A stretch of 64,000 nucleotides of DNA from Nymphaea colorata (taxonomy: Eukaryota; Streptophyta; Magnoliopsida; Nymphaeales; Nymphaeaceae): positions 4,667,224 through 4,731,223 of the forward strand of contig NC_045141.1 in the NCBI RefSeq assembly GCF_008831285.2, in the 5' to 3' direction. This document shows positions 32,015 through 42,769 of the stretch, piece after piece (position 1 is the stretch's first letter; every line of letters begins with the position of its first letter). Under the pieces are notes generated by a model. It worked only from the letters and a program-made list of their open reading frames with translations, did not search any database and was not told where the DNA came from. A program made the position numbers and the translations under genes.

Positions 32015-33284
32015 TTAGATCAGCAAAGCTAGCCACTCCTGATTTAAATCGGTCATGTGCCTGCGTCGGATAGACATGCTGGTAGTCAAAATTAAATATC
32101 AGCTTCAAGAAACTCCAATTTCCTCTTAATTACCCCATTTTTTGAAAAGGGTAAGCTTATTTGAGAACAAGCAATAGCCATGGTGTAAATGAAGGTGATC
32201 TTCACTGTGAATTGAATTTGAACATAAATAGGTAGCAGTCCGTACGTAATTATGCAATGGTATGGTATGAATTGGGCATGTCATAGGTCCTGCTGAATCT
32301 ATTGAGGGATCAAATAGGAACGTGTCCTGGATGGGGTCGGATTAATTTTGTACTTTGTTTCCATATGATAGCTAGACACCTACTGTTGTCGGTTACCAAT
32401 TTCTGTATGACTCGGTTCCCGCTATCATTCTTTTTGAATGAATATAGAGTTTAATTGATGTACAAGTGTCCAGATAAACTGGACTCTCAAAGAAGCTTCA
32501 TGCACTGACATTATTGTATGAAGTAATTCACCGATATTCTCGATTTTTTATCCGCCGTCATTCGCGCACTATAAATGTGGGTTTGGAATCACTATTGATT
32601 CGAGTTGCGTTGTAGTCTTGCATCTCTAACTTCCTTCTTCTTCCTGCTCTTTATCAACAAGTAATTAGGCCTACACATGTCCTACTTCTAGTCTTGTACC
32701 CCTTGCCTTGAGAGAGATTCAATACATGTTTAATGATGTTTGGGTTGGCTGTTGTGCTCAATAACATTCTTTACTGAATAAAACTTAATTAAGTGGTAGA
32801 ATTATTCTGCATAAGTTTTTTACACGAGGGTATATGATATCCAAGGACGAAACTTGGACATTTTATCGAGCCAACTTTCTCTTCGTTTATTATTTGGCAT
32901 AAAAAAGTAATATAAGGTAGAAAATTCTTTTAGAGAATTGTATAGGAGTTTGATTAGTCCTTGCATAGTAAGAGAATTTTCACAGAATTAACAAGAATTA
33001 TCTTGCACATTAGACACGGCCATGTTTCTAGTGGGCCATATTCACGTGTTGCGCTGAGGGAAAGATTGGGGGTGTCAGATGTTAGAAATGTCATTTCTAC
33101 TGATGATATTGCGGATGTAAAAGGCAACCAACTGTCCTTCACTAGAGAGGTTATTTTTTGAGAGGTGTAAATCATTTGGAAATTAATGTTGCTCGTCTGA
33201 ATTGATTATTCTTCCCTCCTGTGTGACTACCAACATGGACAGGCAGCAAAATTGATGGTGTATTTTAATTTGGACTGCTCGCAG
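32010..33284 (+). other. Presumed TNL intron between TIR and NB-ARC exons
   Basis: Non-coding, ending at TGCTCGCAG (acceptor 33283-33284). The frame at 32961-33161 has no recognised domain. Confidence 0.55.
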
Positions 33285-34399
33285 GCATGAAGCAATGCTG
33301 GTCGAGAAAGTTGTCCACCACCTCCAGCGGCATCTAGACAGTGACCATCTGTTTTTGGCAGACAATCCGGTTGGAATGGACTCTCGCACCAAGGACATGA
33401 TGAAGCTGCTGCAAATTGAAAGAAATGGTGTAAAGATTGTTGGAAGGGTACAGGCGGCATTGGGAAAACAACCATTGCCAAGGCTGTTTTCAACGAATTG
33501 TGCCCAAAATTTGGGTCAACCACCTTTCTTTCAAATATTAGGGAGTCTTGGAAACATGCGTTGTCAAAGATGCAACTAATGAAGCAACTCATGGAAGAGA
33601 TCATGGACGACAGAGTCACACAAATACACAACCTTGATGCTGGGCAGCGCCTGTTCAGAGATAGAATTCCTCCTAAAAAAGTTCTAATAGTATTGGATGA
33701 CGTTGACCATCTGAATCAATTGGTTCTAATTGGTGTTAGACAGCGGTTCGCATCGGGAAGTCGGATAATTACGACAACCAGAGATGAAAGTGTGCTATCA
33801 CTGTGTAAGGTCGACAGGGACGGTACATACAAGCCAGAGCTGTTGGATCGTGATCAATCACTCCATCTCTTCAGGAGATATGCTTTTCAGAGCAGTCATC
33901 AACAACAAGACATGTACAAACCGGACATGTACGAGGACATACAATGGAAGGTTGTTGCAGTCACGGGTGGGTTGCCATTGGCCCTAAGAGTTTTTGGATC
34001 GTACCTCTCTGATAAGAGCGACCGGGATGAATGGAAAGTTATTTGGATAAGCTGCAACAGACCCCAGATCAAGACATCCAGAAATGTTTGCAAATAAGTT
34101 ATGATGGACTGTATGGAGTTGAGAAAGAGATATTCTTGGACATCGCATGCATCTTCATTGGCCATGATCAAGTACAAGCATCTGTTATGTGGGAAAGTTT
34201 AAATTGGCAACCAAGATCCGCAATTAAGGCCCTTCAAAAGAAGAGCTTCATTACGGTTCATGATGATGGAAAACTTGACATGCACGACCTTATAAGGGAC
34301 ATGGGAAGAGACATAGTTCGACAAGCCAAACCATACAAACCTTGGATGTGGAGCACGCTATGCACAGCTGAGCATGCATTGAAAACATTAAAGGAAAAT
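33285..34399 (+). pseudogene. TIR-NBS-LRR gene, NB-ARC exon
   Basis: In order: linker EAMLVEKVVHHLQRHLD; P-loop GTGGIGKTTIAKAVFN (33447-33494), shifted in frame relative to the upstream linker; LSNIRESW; kinase-2 KKVLIVLDDVDHL (33676-33714); RNBS-B GSRIITTTRDESVL; RNBS-C region; GLPL (33970-33981) with LALRVFGSYL; a second frameshift near 34040; LQISYDGLYGVEKEIFLDIAC (RNBS-D, TNL type); and the MHD motif MHDLIRDMGRDIVRQ (34279-34323). Donor GAAAAT|GTAAGT at 34400. At least two frameshifts make it a pseudogene, although every nucleotide-binding motif can still be read. Confidence 0.92.
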
Positions 34400-34664
34400 G
34401 TAAGTGCCTTCTCTCTACATCTCGTATAGAGCATTCTTGTTTCATGGTCATTGCTTCTCAACAACTAGGCCTATCTGCTCATCAGTTCTCGTCTTCCAGA
34501 TCAATAATCGGCTTATCGTTGACAGTAAGCACTTCCCTCCCACTGCCACAGCCAATTCCCATGCCACTTAACCATGCTCAATATTTTAATATGCATGGAA
34601 AAGACATGCATACGAAGAATCAACTTTTGTAGTATTCGAGATGGACGCTAGGAATTTTTTGTTG

Positions 34665-34850
34665 CAGGGTCAAACTATAGTTTCTTTTAACATGCAGTGA
34701 AATATAATTTTTAAACTTTTTTAATATACATTAAAGCAAAATTTTTGAATTTGACATATAAACTTTTGAATCGTTTAAAATTTTGGCGGGGAGCATGGCA
34801 TGGCCTCTACCAGCCCTCTGCCCTCCGCTGATGGTGTGCCCACACCACGC
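34665..34850 (+). repeat. Short dispersed AT-rich repeat, copy b (in TNL intron)
   Basis: CAAACTATAGTTTC, an AT-rich core with TTTAATATACATTAAA and TTTTGAATTTGACATATAAA, and a GC-rich end. Matches 17310-17440 directly and 53695-53910 in reverse complement. Confidence 0.6.
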
Positions 34851-34994
34851 CCTCAAGGTTCTTTTATTTTTAATTAATATCTTCAAAATTTTGTTTATTA
34901 TGTATATGATTTCCCTTTTGAATATTAAAATTTTCTGGCTTTGGTGCTGGGTAGGATATAACAATAATTACAATTTGTTCATCCATTTATACAG

Positions 34995-35277
34995 CGAAGG
35001 AACGATGTCATAGAAGGCATCAGTCTTGGCAGGACTGGGGAAGAATGTTTAAGTGCTGGAGCCTTTGGATAGATGACAAGCCTAAGAGCTCTTTGGCTCA
35101 ATAAGGTGAACTTAGAAGGTAAAAACTTCAAGCTTCCAGAGCCTCTCAAACTATTATACTTGGGAACGACGAAATTTGAATCCCTTTCAAGCTGCAACCT
35201 TGAGAATCTCGTCTCCCTTCAGTTACAAGAACAGTGCGATATGATTCCATATCTTGTTAGGGAAAAGCACATCGAAG
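34995..35277 (+). pseudogene. TIR-NBS-LRR gene, first LRR exon
   Basis: Follows an acceptor (TTATACAG) and encodes RRNDVIEGISLGRTGEECL, an in-frame TAG (about 35070), then MTSLRALWLNKVNLEGK and the first LRR strands (LLYLGTTKFESL). The exon ends before GGTTTACTT. This exon structure, with a short NB-to-LRR linker exon, is typical of TNL genes. Confidence 0.8.
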
Positions 35278-35365
35278 GTTTACTTTTCTTCCCATTTTTC
35301 TGTCGTTTCAAAATAATTTTGTTTGCTTTCCTGAGTCCCACCCAAGAAATAAAACTCTTTTGCAG

Positions 35366-36640
35366 GTCTTCAACGTGTTGAAAGTTCTTGTGATTTCTTG
35401 TCAGTCAATAAGAGAAATGCCGGATTTCTCGAATATGCCACATCTGGAAACGTTGGAGTTCTCCTACTGTGCATCTTTAGCTGAAGTTCATGAATCCATT
35501 GGACAGTTGACAAAATTGAAGTACCTAATATCTCACCAATTTCTGAATTTGGAGAAGTTGCCCGATGCCATTTGTCAATTAACTTTACTTCAAACTCTTC
35601 ACATAAAACAATTCCCAAGACTTGAATCTCTACCAGAGCGGTTGAGGAACTTGAACTTGTTGAATACGCTTGAACTTGAGGAGTTGGCAATCACAAGTAT
35701 ACCTTCTTCAATTGGACAGCTAATAAAGCTCCGTGAGATGTATTTGAGGAAGTTAGATAGGTTGCCGAGTTTGCCTGATTCAGTTAGTAGTTTGAATTAT
35801 TTGCAATTATTCAATGTTGAAGGCACCGACCTAAAAGGAATTAAGATAGACGGTGTGGATCTCATGGACATTGAACGATTGGAGATCTCATCATGCAACT
35901 ACCTTACTGTTTTGCCTGCTTCTTTCTTGAAGAAAGCAAGATCTCTCTGTGTCACTGATGGCACAGCTAAAGAGTTGCCAGAATCCATAGAGGCAGTGGA
36001 AAACATTGAGCAGTTGTCATTGAGATGCAAGAATCTTATGGCCCTACCAGATTGGCTTCCATATCAAAAGAACCTTGAGACCTTTGAAGCGGATTGTGAA
36101 TCTCTCACACCGATCAATAAGAACTTCTCATTGGGGAGCATTGAATCATTGTCACTATGTTGTGCCGTCCTCGAAGAGCTACCTGCAGCCATGGCTGAAA
36201 GCTTTGTTGAAAACCTAAAGTCATTTACTTTGAGATGCAAGAACCTCAGAGCTTTGCCCGAGTGGATCGGATCACTTAAGAACCTCAAATTTTTAAAGTT
36301 TGAGGCTTGTCAGTGCATCACAGAACTGCCATTGTGCATAAGCAACCTTTCTCGACTTGAAGAACTTTCATTAAACGGTTGCAAGAGGATCCGGTTGGTT
36401 CCTTTGCTCCTTTCTTCCTTGCTAATACTTGATGCGTGTAGCTGAAGTGACTTAGGGAAGACACTGGATATTTCAAACTTGAAATCTTTGGAGAAGTTAC
36501 GCCTCGGTGGTTGTCGGCTGCTTGAAGATGTTCAAGGCATTGAGAATGCCACTCAAAACATGGAAGAGTTAGTCTTGCCAGGACCCTACGATTCCATCGG
36601 TTGCAGCTGCCTCAGTAATGACTTCAAAGAGCAAGTTTTC
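35366..36640 (+). pseudogene. TIR-NBS-LRR gene, main LRR exon
   Basis: About 15 irregular leucine-rich repeats in one long frame (to 36442), for example LKVLVISCQSIREMPDF, LEELAITSIPSSIGQLIKL, LPDSVSSLNYLQLF and LRALPEWIGSLKNLKFL. A single TGA at 36443-36445 interrupts the frame, which then continues unchanged (DLGKTLDISNLKSLEKLRLGG) to a donor CAAG|GTATGT near 36640. Most of this exon is well preserved, so inactivation may be recent or the exon may have been exchanged among paralogues. Confidence 0.9.
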
Positions 36641-36786
36641 AAGGTATGTATGGCCTAACAAATTAACCGCTAGCCCTCAATTGGTTTATTTACAAGTAGT
36701 ACGAACAGTTTAATGGTGCTGCCGTGGGACACAAAGTTGCTCAATCTTGATGAAAGTCTCTTGTTCATTGTTCTTTGTTGTCGCAG

Positions 36787-36835
36787 GAACTAGCATTGGA
36801 GCCATAATCTCTGAAATTCCTCATTGACATATGCC
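36787..36835 (+). pseudogene. TIR-NBS-LRR gene, last exon remnant
   Basis: The acceptor TTGTTGTCGCAG leads to ELALEP, then a stop, then SLKFLIDI. The retroelement remnant on the other strand begins within a few bases, so the gene's 3' end is lost. Confidence 0.5.
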
Positions 36836-37329
36836 GGCCCACCAAATGATCCTTACAATCTCCCACTTGAGCCAAATATATCTCTATACATTCAAACATT
36901 ACATAAAACCTTAGGAGCTCTTAATTACTATCTTATTAAACGTCATTTTCACCATTCTCGCCCATGATCATATGAACCTAGAACCAATGCGGCTTTCGCT
37001 ATATTGAAATCAGTTAAACCTTCAATGATCACAAATATTGACATAGTGAATGATGTAGATCTGGTATGGTTGTATAGCATGAGAATTACATGTAATGTGA
37101 TTGCAACATGTCTATTCTCAACTGGTCGTACTTTAAAACCTTATGGAGATAAAAAAAACACAAAACAGAATGAAACGAAAAAACTTTAAACTATATTCTA
37201 CAGAAAACTAAATATGTGTCTATACATAAGGGCAAACAAAATACAAACTCCCACTAAACCAGCACATTATCCAAGGATAAAACCTCTATATGAACAACAT
37301 ATTCGTAAAAGACCTTAGGTGTTAAACTT

Positions 37330-37805
37330 TTAGTAAGCGGATCCGCAATCATATAGTTTGTCCCAATATGCTCTAAAGACACCTGACCATTCTATATCCT
37401 CTCTTTGACAACCAAAAACTTAAGGTCAATGTGCTTCGACTTTGACAAACTGTGGGTGTTATTAGAGTACATGACTGCTGAATTATTGTCACACAATAAC
37501 CTTAGTTTTCTTTCTACACCATTCATAATACACAGCCCAGTGACAAAATTTCGCAACCACAAAGCATGATTCAATGCCTCGTAACATTCTAAGAATTCTG
37601 CTGCCATGGTTTAAGTAGCTACTAGAGTTTGTTTGAAATTTTTCCATGAGATAGCTCCTCCAATCAATAGAAATACATAGCCTGAAGTAGACTTTTTACT
37701 GTCTTGGCACCCAACAAAGTCAGAATCTAAATACCGAATGATCTCCAACCGGTCTGACTTCTTGTATTTGAGCATAAAATCTTTTGTTATTTGTAAGTAT
37801 CTCAA
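37330..37805 (-). pseudogene. RNase H region of copia element 3
   Basis: Two frames separated by a stop: IIRYLDSDFVGCQDSKKSTSGYVFLL...SWKNFKQTLVAT and MAAEFLECYEALNHALWLRNF...LLCDNNSAVMYSNN...SKHIDLKFLVVKERI. This is the standard copia RNase H layout, with the D/E/D acids visible but split by stops. Confidence 0.88.
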
Positions 37806-37823
37806 TACTCTCTTGGCTACTTT

Positions 37824-38840
37824 TCAATTATCCATACCAGGATTACTTAAGTATTTGTCTAACATTCCTATGATAAATGCAATATCCAGATGAGTACAAA
37901 CTTGAGCATACATAAGGCTTCCCACAACAGATGAATAGAGAATTGTTTCCATTTCTTTATATTCGAGTTCACTTTTAGGGCACTGTTTGAGATTAAACTT
38001 GTCTCCTCTAGCAATTGGAGTATCTCCTGGTTTGCAATCTTTCATGTCAAGTCGCTGAAGCACCTTATCAATGTAGATCATTTGTGATAATCCAAGAATA
38101 TCTCGAGAACGATCTCGAAATATCTGGATTCCCAATACAAAAAATGCATCACCAAGATCCTTTATGTCAAATTTTGTTGACAAAAAATTCTTAATTTCAT
38201 GCAATATACTCACTTTATTACTTGCTAGCAATATATCATCGACATATAAAACCAGAAAGATTTACCTCCACTGAACTTTTGGCATACACATTCATCAACC
38301 ATATTAGTCTCGAAACCAAATGAAACTATAACTTGATGAAATTTGTAATACCACTAACGTGAAGCTTGCTTTAGCCCATAGATGGATTTCTTGAGTTTGT
38401 AGACTGCATCCCCCAAAACAAAGCTTTTTGGTTGCACCATATATATCGTTTCATCAATGCCTCTATTTAGAAATGTTGTCTTTACATCCATCTGATGCAG
38501 CTCTAAGTCAAAATGAGCCACAAGTGCCATTGTGCTCTTGAAAGAGTCTTTCGACGAAACTAGAGAGAGTCTCTGTATAATCAATGTCTTCCTTTTGAGT
38601 AAAGCCCTTTGCGACAAGACTTGCCTTATACCTTTCGATGTTTCCTAATGAATCCCTCTTGGTTTTAAATATCCATTTACAACCAATGGGTTTCACACCT
38701 TCAGGCAAGAGAACAACGTCCCATACATCATTATCCATCATGTATTTTATTTCCTCATTCATGACATCTATCCACTTATGAGATTTAGGACTCTTTATCG
38801 CTTGATGGAAGTTGATAGGATCATCTTCCATTAAGCCCAT
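37824..38840 (-). pseudogene. Reverse transcriptase of copia element 3
   Basis: Reading on the minus strand: EIKYMMDNDVWDVV; GCKWIFKTKRDSLG and YKASLVAKGFTQKEDIDY; a frameshift; LHQMDVKTTFLNRGIDETIYM; YGLKQASR; then YVDDILLAS (about 38222-38248) and IKDLGDAFFVLGIQI. The palm motif is intact, unlike in element 1, but several stops and shifts break the frame. Confidence 0.9.
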
Positions 38841-38966
38841 ATCAACATCATGTTCTTGGAGATAGACAAAATCATTTGAAATTGTGCTTCTCCTCTCTCT
38901 AATTGATCTCTTTAGTGGCTCCTCTACTTGATTTTCTTGAGGTTGTTGAGTTTGTTTTTCAGTGAT

Positions 38967-39990
38967 TTAAATAAGGAGACTGTCATCATTGCCTTCTTCT
39001 GAATTTATTGATGGAACAATGGCATGAATAAAGACCTGACTATTGCTTACAACATTTGTATGAGTAGACTCAGATCCTTCTTCAAAGGCAATACGTCTAA
39101 CCTTATTACCTCCCCCAAAATCAATATCCTCAAAGAAATAGGCATTTACCATTTCAAAGAAAGACTTACTGGTTGGATTATAAAACTTATAACTCCTTGA
39201 TCTTTTCGAATATCCAACAAAATAACAGCTAACCATCTTAGAGTCCAGTTTCCTTTCATTTGGCCTATATGGCCTCACTTCAGCTCGACATCCCCAAACA
39301 TAAAAGTGCTTCATGTTATACATTTTGCCTGTCCATAACTCAAATGGGGTTTTCATTACTGCTTTTGATGATACTCTATTGATAATATAAGCTGCAGTCT
39401 TTAATTCATCTAGCCAAAGGGACTCTGGTCAGGTAGAATGATTTATCATACTCCTCACCATATCCATAAGTGTCTGATTTCATGTCTCAGCTACACCATT
39501 CATTCTGGGAGAACCCGACATGGTGTATTGAGGTACTATACCGCATTCCTCTAGGTACTTGGTGAAAGGGCCTGGACGTTGTTCACCTGATCCATCAAAT
39601 CTACCATAGTATTCACTAGCATGGTCAAATCTAACGGTTTTAAACATTTTGCCTAATTGATTCTCAACTTCGGCTTTAAATGATTTGAAAACGTCTAAGG
39701 ATTGAGACTTGTCATGAATCAAATACAAGTAACCATAACGAGAATAATCATCTATGAACGTGATAAAATATTGTTGTTCATTCCAACAAGCGGTAAGGAG
39801 TGGACCACAAACATCTGTATGAATCAGTTCTAAGACGTCTGAAGCTCTATTTGTAATTGCTTTCTTAATGTTTGTTTGTTTTTCCTTTATACATTTAATG
39901 CAAACATTAAACTCTGTAAAATCAAGAGATTTGAGAATTTCATTCGACATAAGCTTTTTGATCCTCCATTCAGAGATATGTCTTAAGCGC
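38967..39990 (-). pseudogene. Integrase of copia element 3
   Basis: Zinc region remnant, then HTDVCGPLL, FITFIDDYSRYGYLY, VRFDHASEYYG (usual RSDxGGEY altered) and MNGVAET with the third acid. After a break come MKTPFELWTGKMYNMKHFYVWGC and SKRSRSYKFYNPTS. The three catalytic acids are present. Confidence 0.88.
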
Positions 39991-40259
39991 CAATGTCATA
40001 ACATAACAGAATTCTCATTGGTTAATTTTCTTTTAGTACGACTAGACGTAACATGCAAGGTTTCATGATATAAAGTAACCATATCAAGCAAATAGAGGTT
40101 ATCGATACCAGACAAAGAACTAGTGACAATCAAATTTGAGTGCAGAAACAACTTAAATTTTCTTCCTCTAAATGAACAATAATAACCAAATTTGCCAAGT
40201 AAGAAAATAGAAATCAAATTCCATCTAAAAGATCGTACTACGTAAGTTTCTGTCAAATT

Positions 40260-41270
40260 TAATTAACAACCAGTCTTTAACAATAACCGAAAATCTGCTA
40301 TGGCTTCAACCTTCGCCTTCTTGTCATCATCCACATAGATGAATCTTTTAGCATCATTAGACGTCTGACAATTTAGGCAGCCTTGCATAGAAACACTTAT
40401 GTGAGTATTAGCACCCGAATCTACCCATCAAGTATGTCTGGGTATTGAAATTTAATTAACCTCAGAACAAACCAAAGCTAGAAGTGTACCTTTCCTTTCA
40501 CGCCATGCGTGATACTTGGTACAATCTTTCTTCATATGACTTTCACCCTTGTAAAGAAGCAGCCTCATTTGCCTTCGTTATGCTTCTTCTGTTTCTTAAT
40601 GGATGAATTGTCAACTACAACTTCCTTAATAGTCATTCTTTTCTTCCTTTTATGCGTGAGCACTTTCTATCTTATCATGCTTCAATCTCTCTTCTTCATC
40701 CACACAGTGCGAAATGAGCTCATTAAGAGTCTATTTCTCCTTCTGATAGTTATAACTAATTTTAAATTGTCTATACTGTGGTGGAAGAGAAATGAGAACC
40801 ATATGCACGAAGTCTTCAAGTAATTTCAGACCTAGTGCCTGTAGTTTTGAAGCAAGATGAGACATTTCCATAATGTGCTCTCATATGTTCTCCTTGCCTT
40901 TATATCAGCGTCACAAGTTTACTCAAAAGAGTATTTGTAAGCCATTTCGGTTTAGCAAAACGCTTTTCAATTTCTTCGAGGAATGCCTTGACACTAGCCT
41001 TTTCAGTAATTGAGCCGTAAAATTTTCTGGAATTGATTTCTTCATGATCATTAGACACATGCAGTTTGAGCGCTCCCACCGTTCAAAGTTCTGTTTATCC
41101 TCATGAGAAATTTCATCTGTTAACTCAGGTCGAAACGACTCCCTAAATGCAAAGGTCTAAATCCATGCAACCTAGAACAATCATAATAGTTTCTTTCCAA
41201 TCCTTAAAATTCGAACCATTTTACTCAAGAATAGTACTCAAATTTGCAGATATCATACAAGTAGAACTCA
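40260..41270 (-). pseudogene. gag and protease of copia element 3
   Basis: The first gag residues NGSNFKDWKETIMIVLGCMDLDL appear near 41150-41225 on the minus strand. A broken zinc knuckle (GESHMKKDC.KYHAWRERK) lies near 40490-40560. The protease motif WVDSGANTHIS lies near 40393-40428. The frames are fragmented. Confidence 0.75.
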
Positions 41271-42769
41271 CTGTACAAAGAACAAAAATACCAAACATGC
41301 TCACAATCAATACATGTGCATAAATGAAATAACAAATATAAATGAATTTAAATACAATGACCTAAATCCCATCAAAAAGTATCGATGCTATATTAATATC
41401 TAACCTTCAAATTGAAATAATAATTGCAAGTGGTATTCTTGGTCGACAGTGAATATAGATAATTAGTCATGTCAAATAACAAGCCCATCTTTGGATTGAC
41501 TCACTATTCACTTGAAAACTAGAAAATTATTACATGTTCATTACCCTATATGCTTAAACCTGACCAAGCAATCATCCTCCTTTGGGTTGACTATTACCCG
41601 CATGGATTAAGTATACAATCATCTAATGTTCAAAAGAGACAAATTCCTACAACAGAGGTCAGTTTGGCGACATAAAGTATAAATCTACTCATTTTGAATA
41701 ATAGACATGACCAACAATCAAATTCATAGTTCGAACCATTTTGCTTGCTCTCTTACATATAAGACTAATTGAGGAGGATCAATCATGTTCACTTAGATTT
41801 ATGATCAAATACAAGTCTCCTCAATTTAAGGCTTGATTGAAAACAATGTTTGCTTGCTTTTCCACATATTTTAATCACTATCTTAGGCAACATTGCATTA
41901 GAGACAACCGATTTTGCATGCTTGCTCATATTTCAAAAATTTCCATTACCTATTTGTCCCGGTCATCATGTTGCCGGGCTTGGTCTTAGGTGGTAACACA
42001 CGACTAAGCCTTACAACTAGACCACACCTTGGGCGGGAAAGGCCCCTCGTTAGTACCATGAGTGGTAATTTATGGTATATTGATGAGTGGTCAAGAAGAA
42101 GTGGATAAACCTTACCCATAGTTGCCTAATGGAGAATTTTATGCTCGTACTAAGCCTCTTGGCTAAAGTATATTGGCATATCTTACATGAGATAATCATA
42201 ATTGATCAAACTAAACTCAATCAGGATCCTTTGCTCCTTTTTTAAATATATGCATGATAAAGGTGATTTTCTAAAATGTTCGATGTTTATCATTGTATGA
42301 TGATTGCATGTGCATCTCCTACAATCTTTGATCAAATTTACATAACATCTTTCTCATTTAAATCAATGTCCTCTTCATTCATCTCTAGCATGACCACATC
42401 ATAAGCTCATGTTTTAACCCTACTATCTAAATGACATTGATTTTTCAAATATTGTCATTCAACAAATCTGTTTTTTAGAATCACTTCAAGATCTACGTTT
42501 TCAATTCCTCATTTATTCATTGATCCAGCCTCATATTCCTAAGCATGAGAGCCAAGTATTGACTCAATTACCAATCTTTGCTTGACTCATGTCACGCATT
42601 CCGTTTGCCCTAATTTTATTGCAAACATTTTTTTCAAGTTTCGGTATTCATGATGTGTCTTTCCTTATATTTTACTACTTCCATAATTTCATTGGGTCAA
42701 CAAGTCCATTTTTTTTTCTACATTTCATCATACTTTGTCAATCTCTCATTTATTTGTCTTACCTCATGT
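41271..42769. other. Intergenic, no supported gene
   Basis: AT-rich DNA with short unrelated frames. No LTR for the neighbouring copia remnant was found by eye. Confidence 0.45.

Larger units (their letters stand above)
36836..41270 (-). mobile_element. Ty1/copia element 3 remnant, minus strand, truncated at both ends
   Basis: On the minus strand it runs from gag (about 41260) to a purine tract CAAGTGGGAGA (36858-36870) and a few bases of LTR beginning TGTAAGGATCA at 36857. The LTR is cut within about 25 bases where TNL exon sequence resumes. No matching 5' LTR or primer-binding site is seen above 41270. The family differs from elements 1 and 2. Confidence 0.88.
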
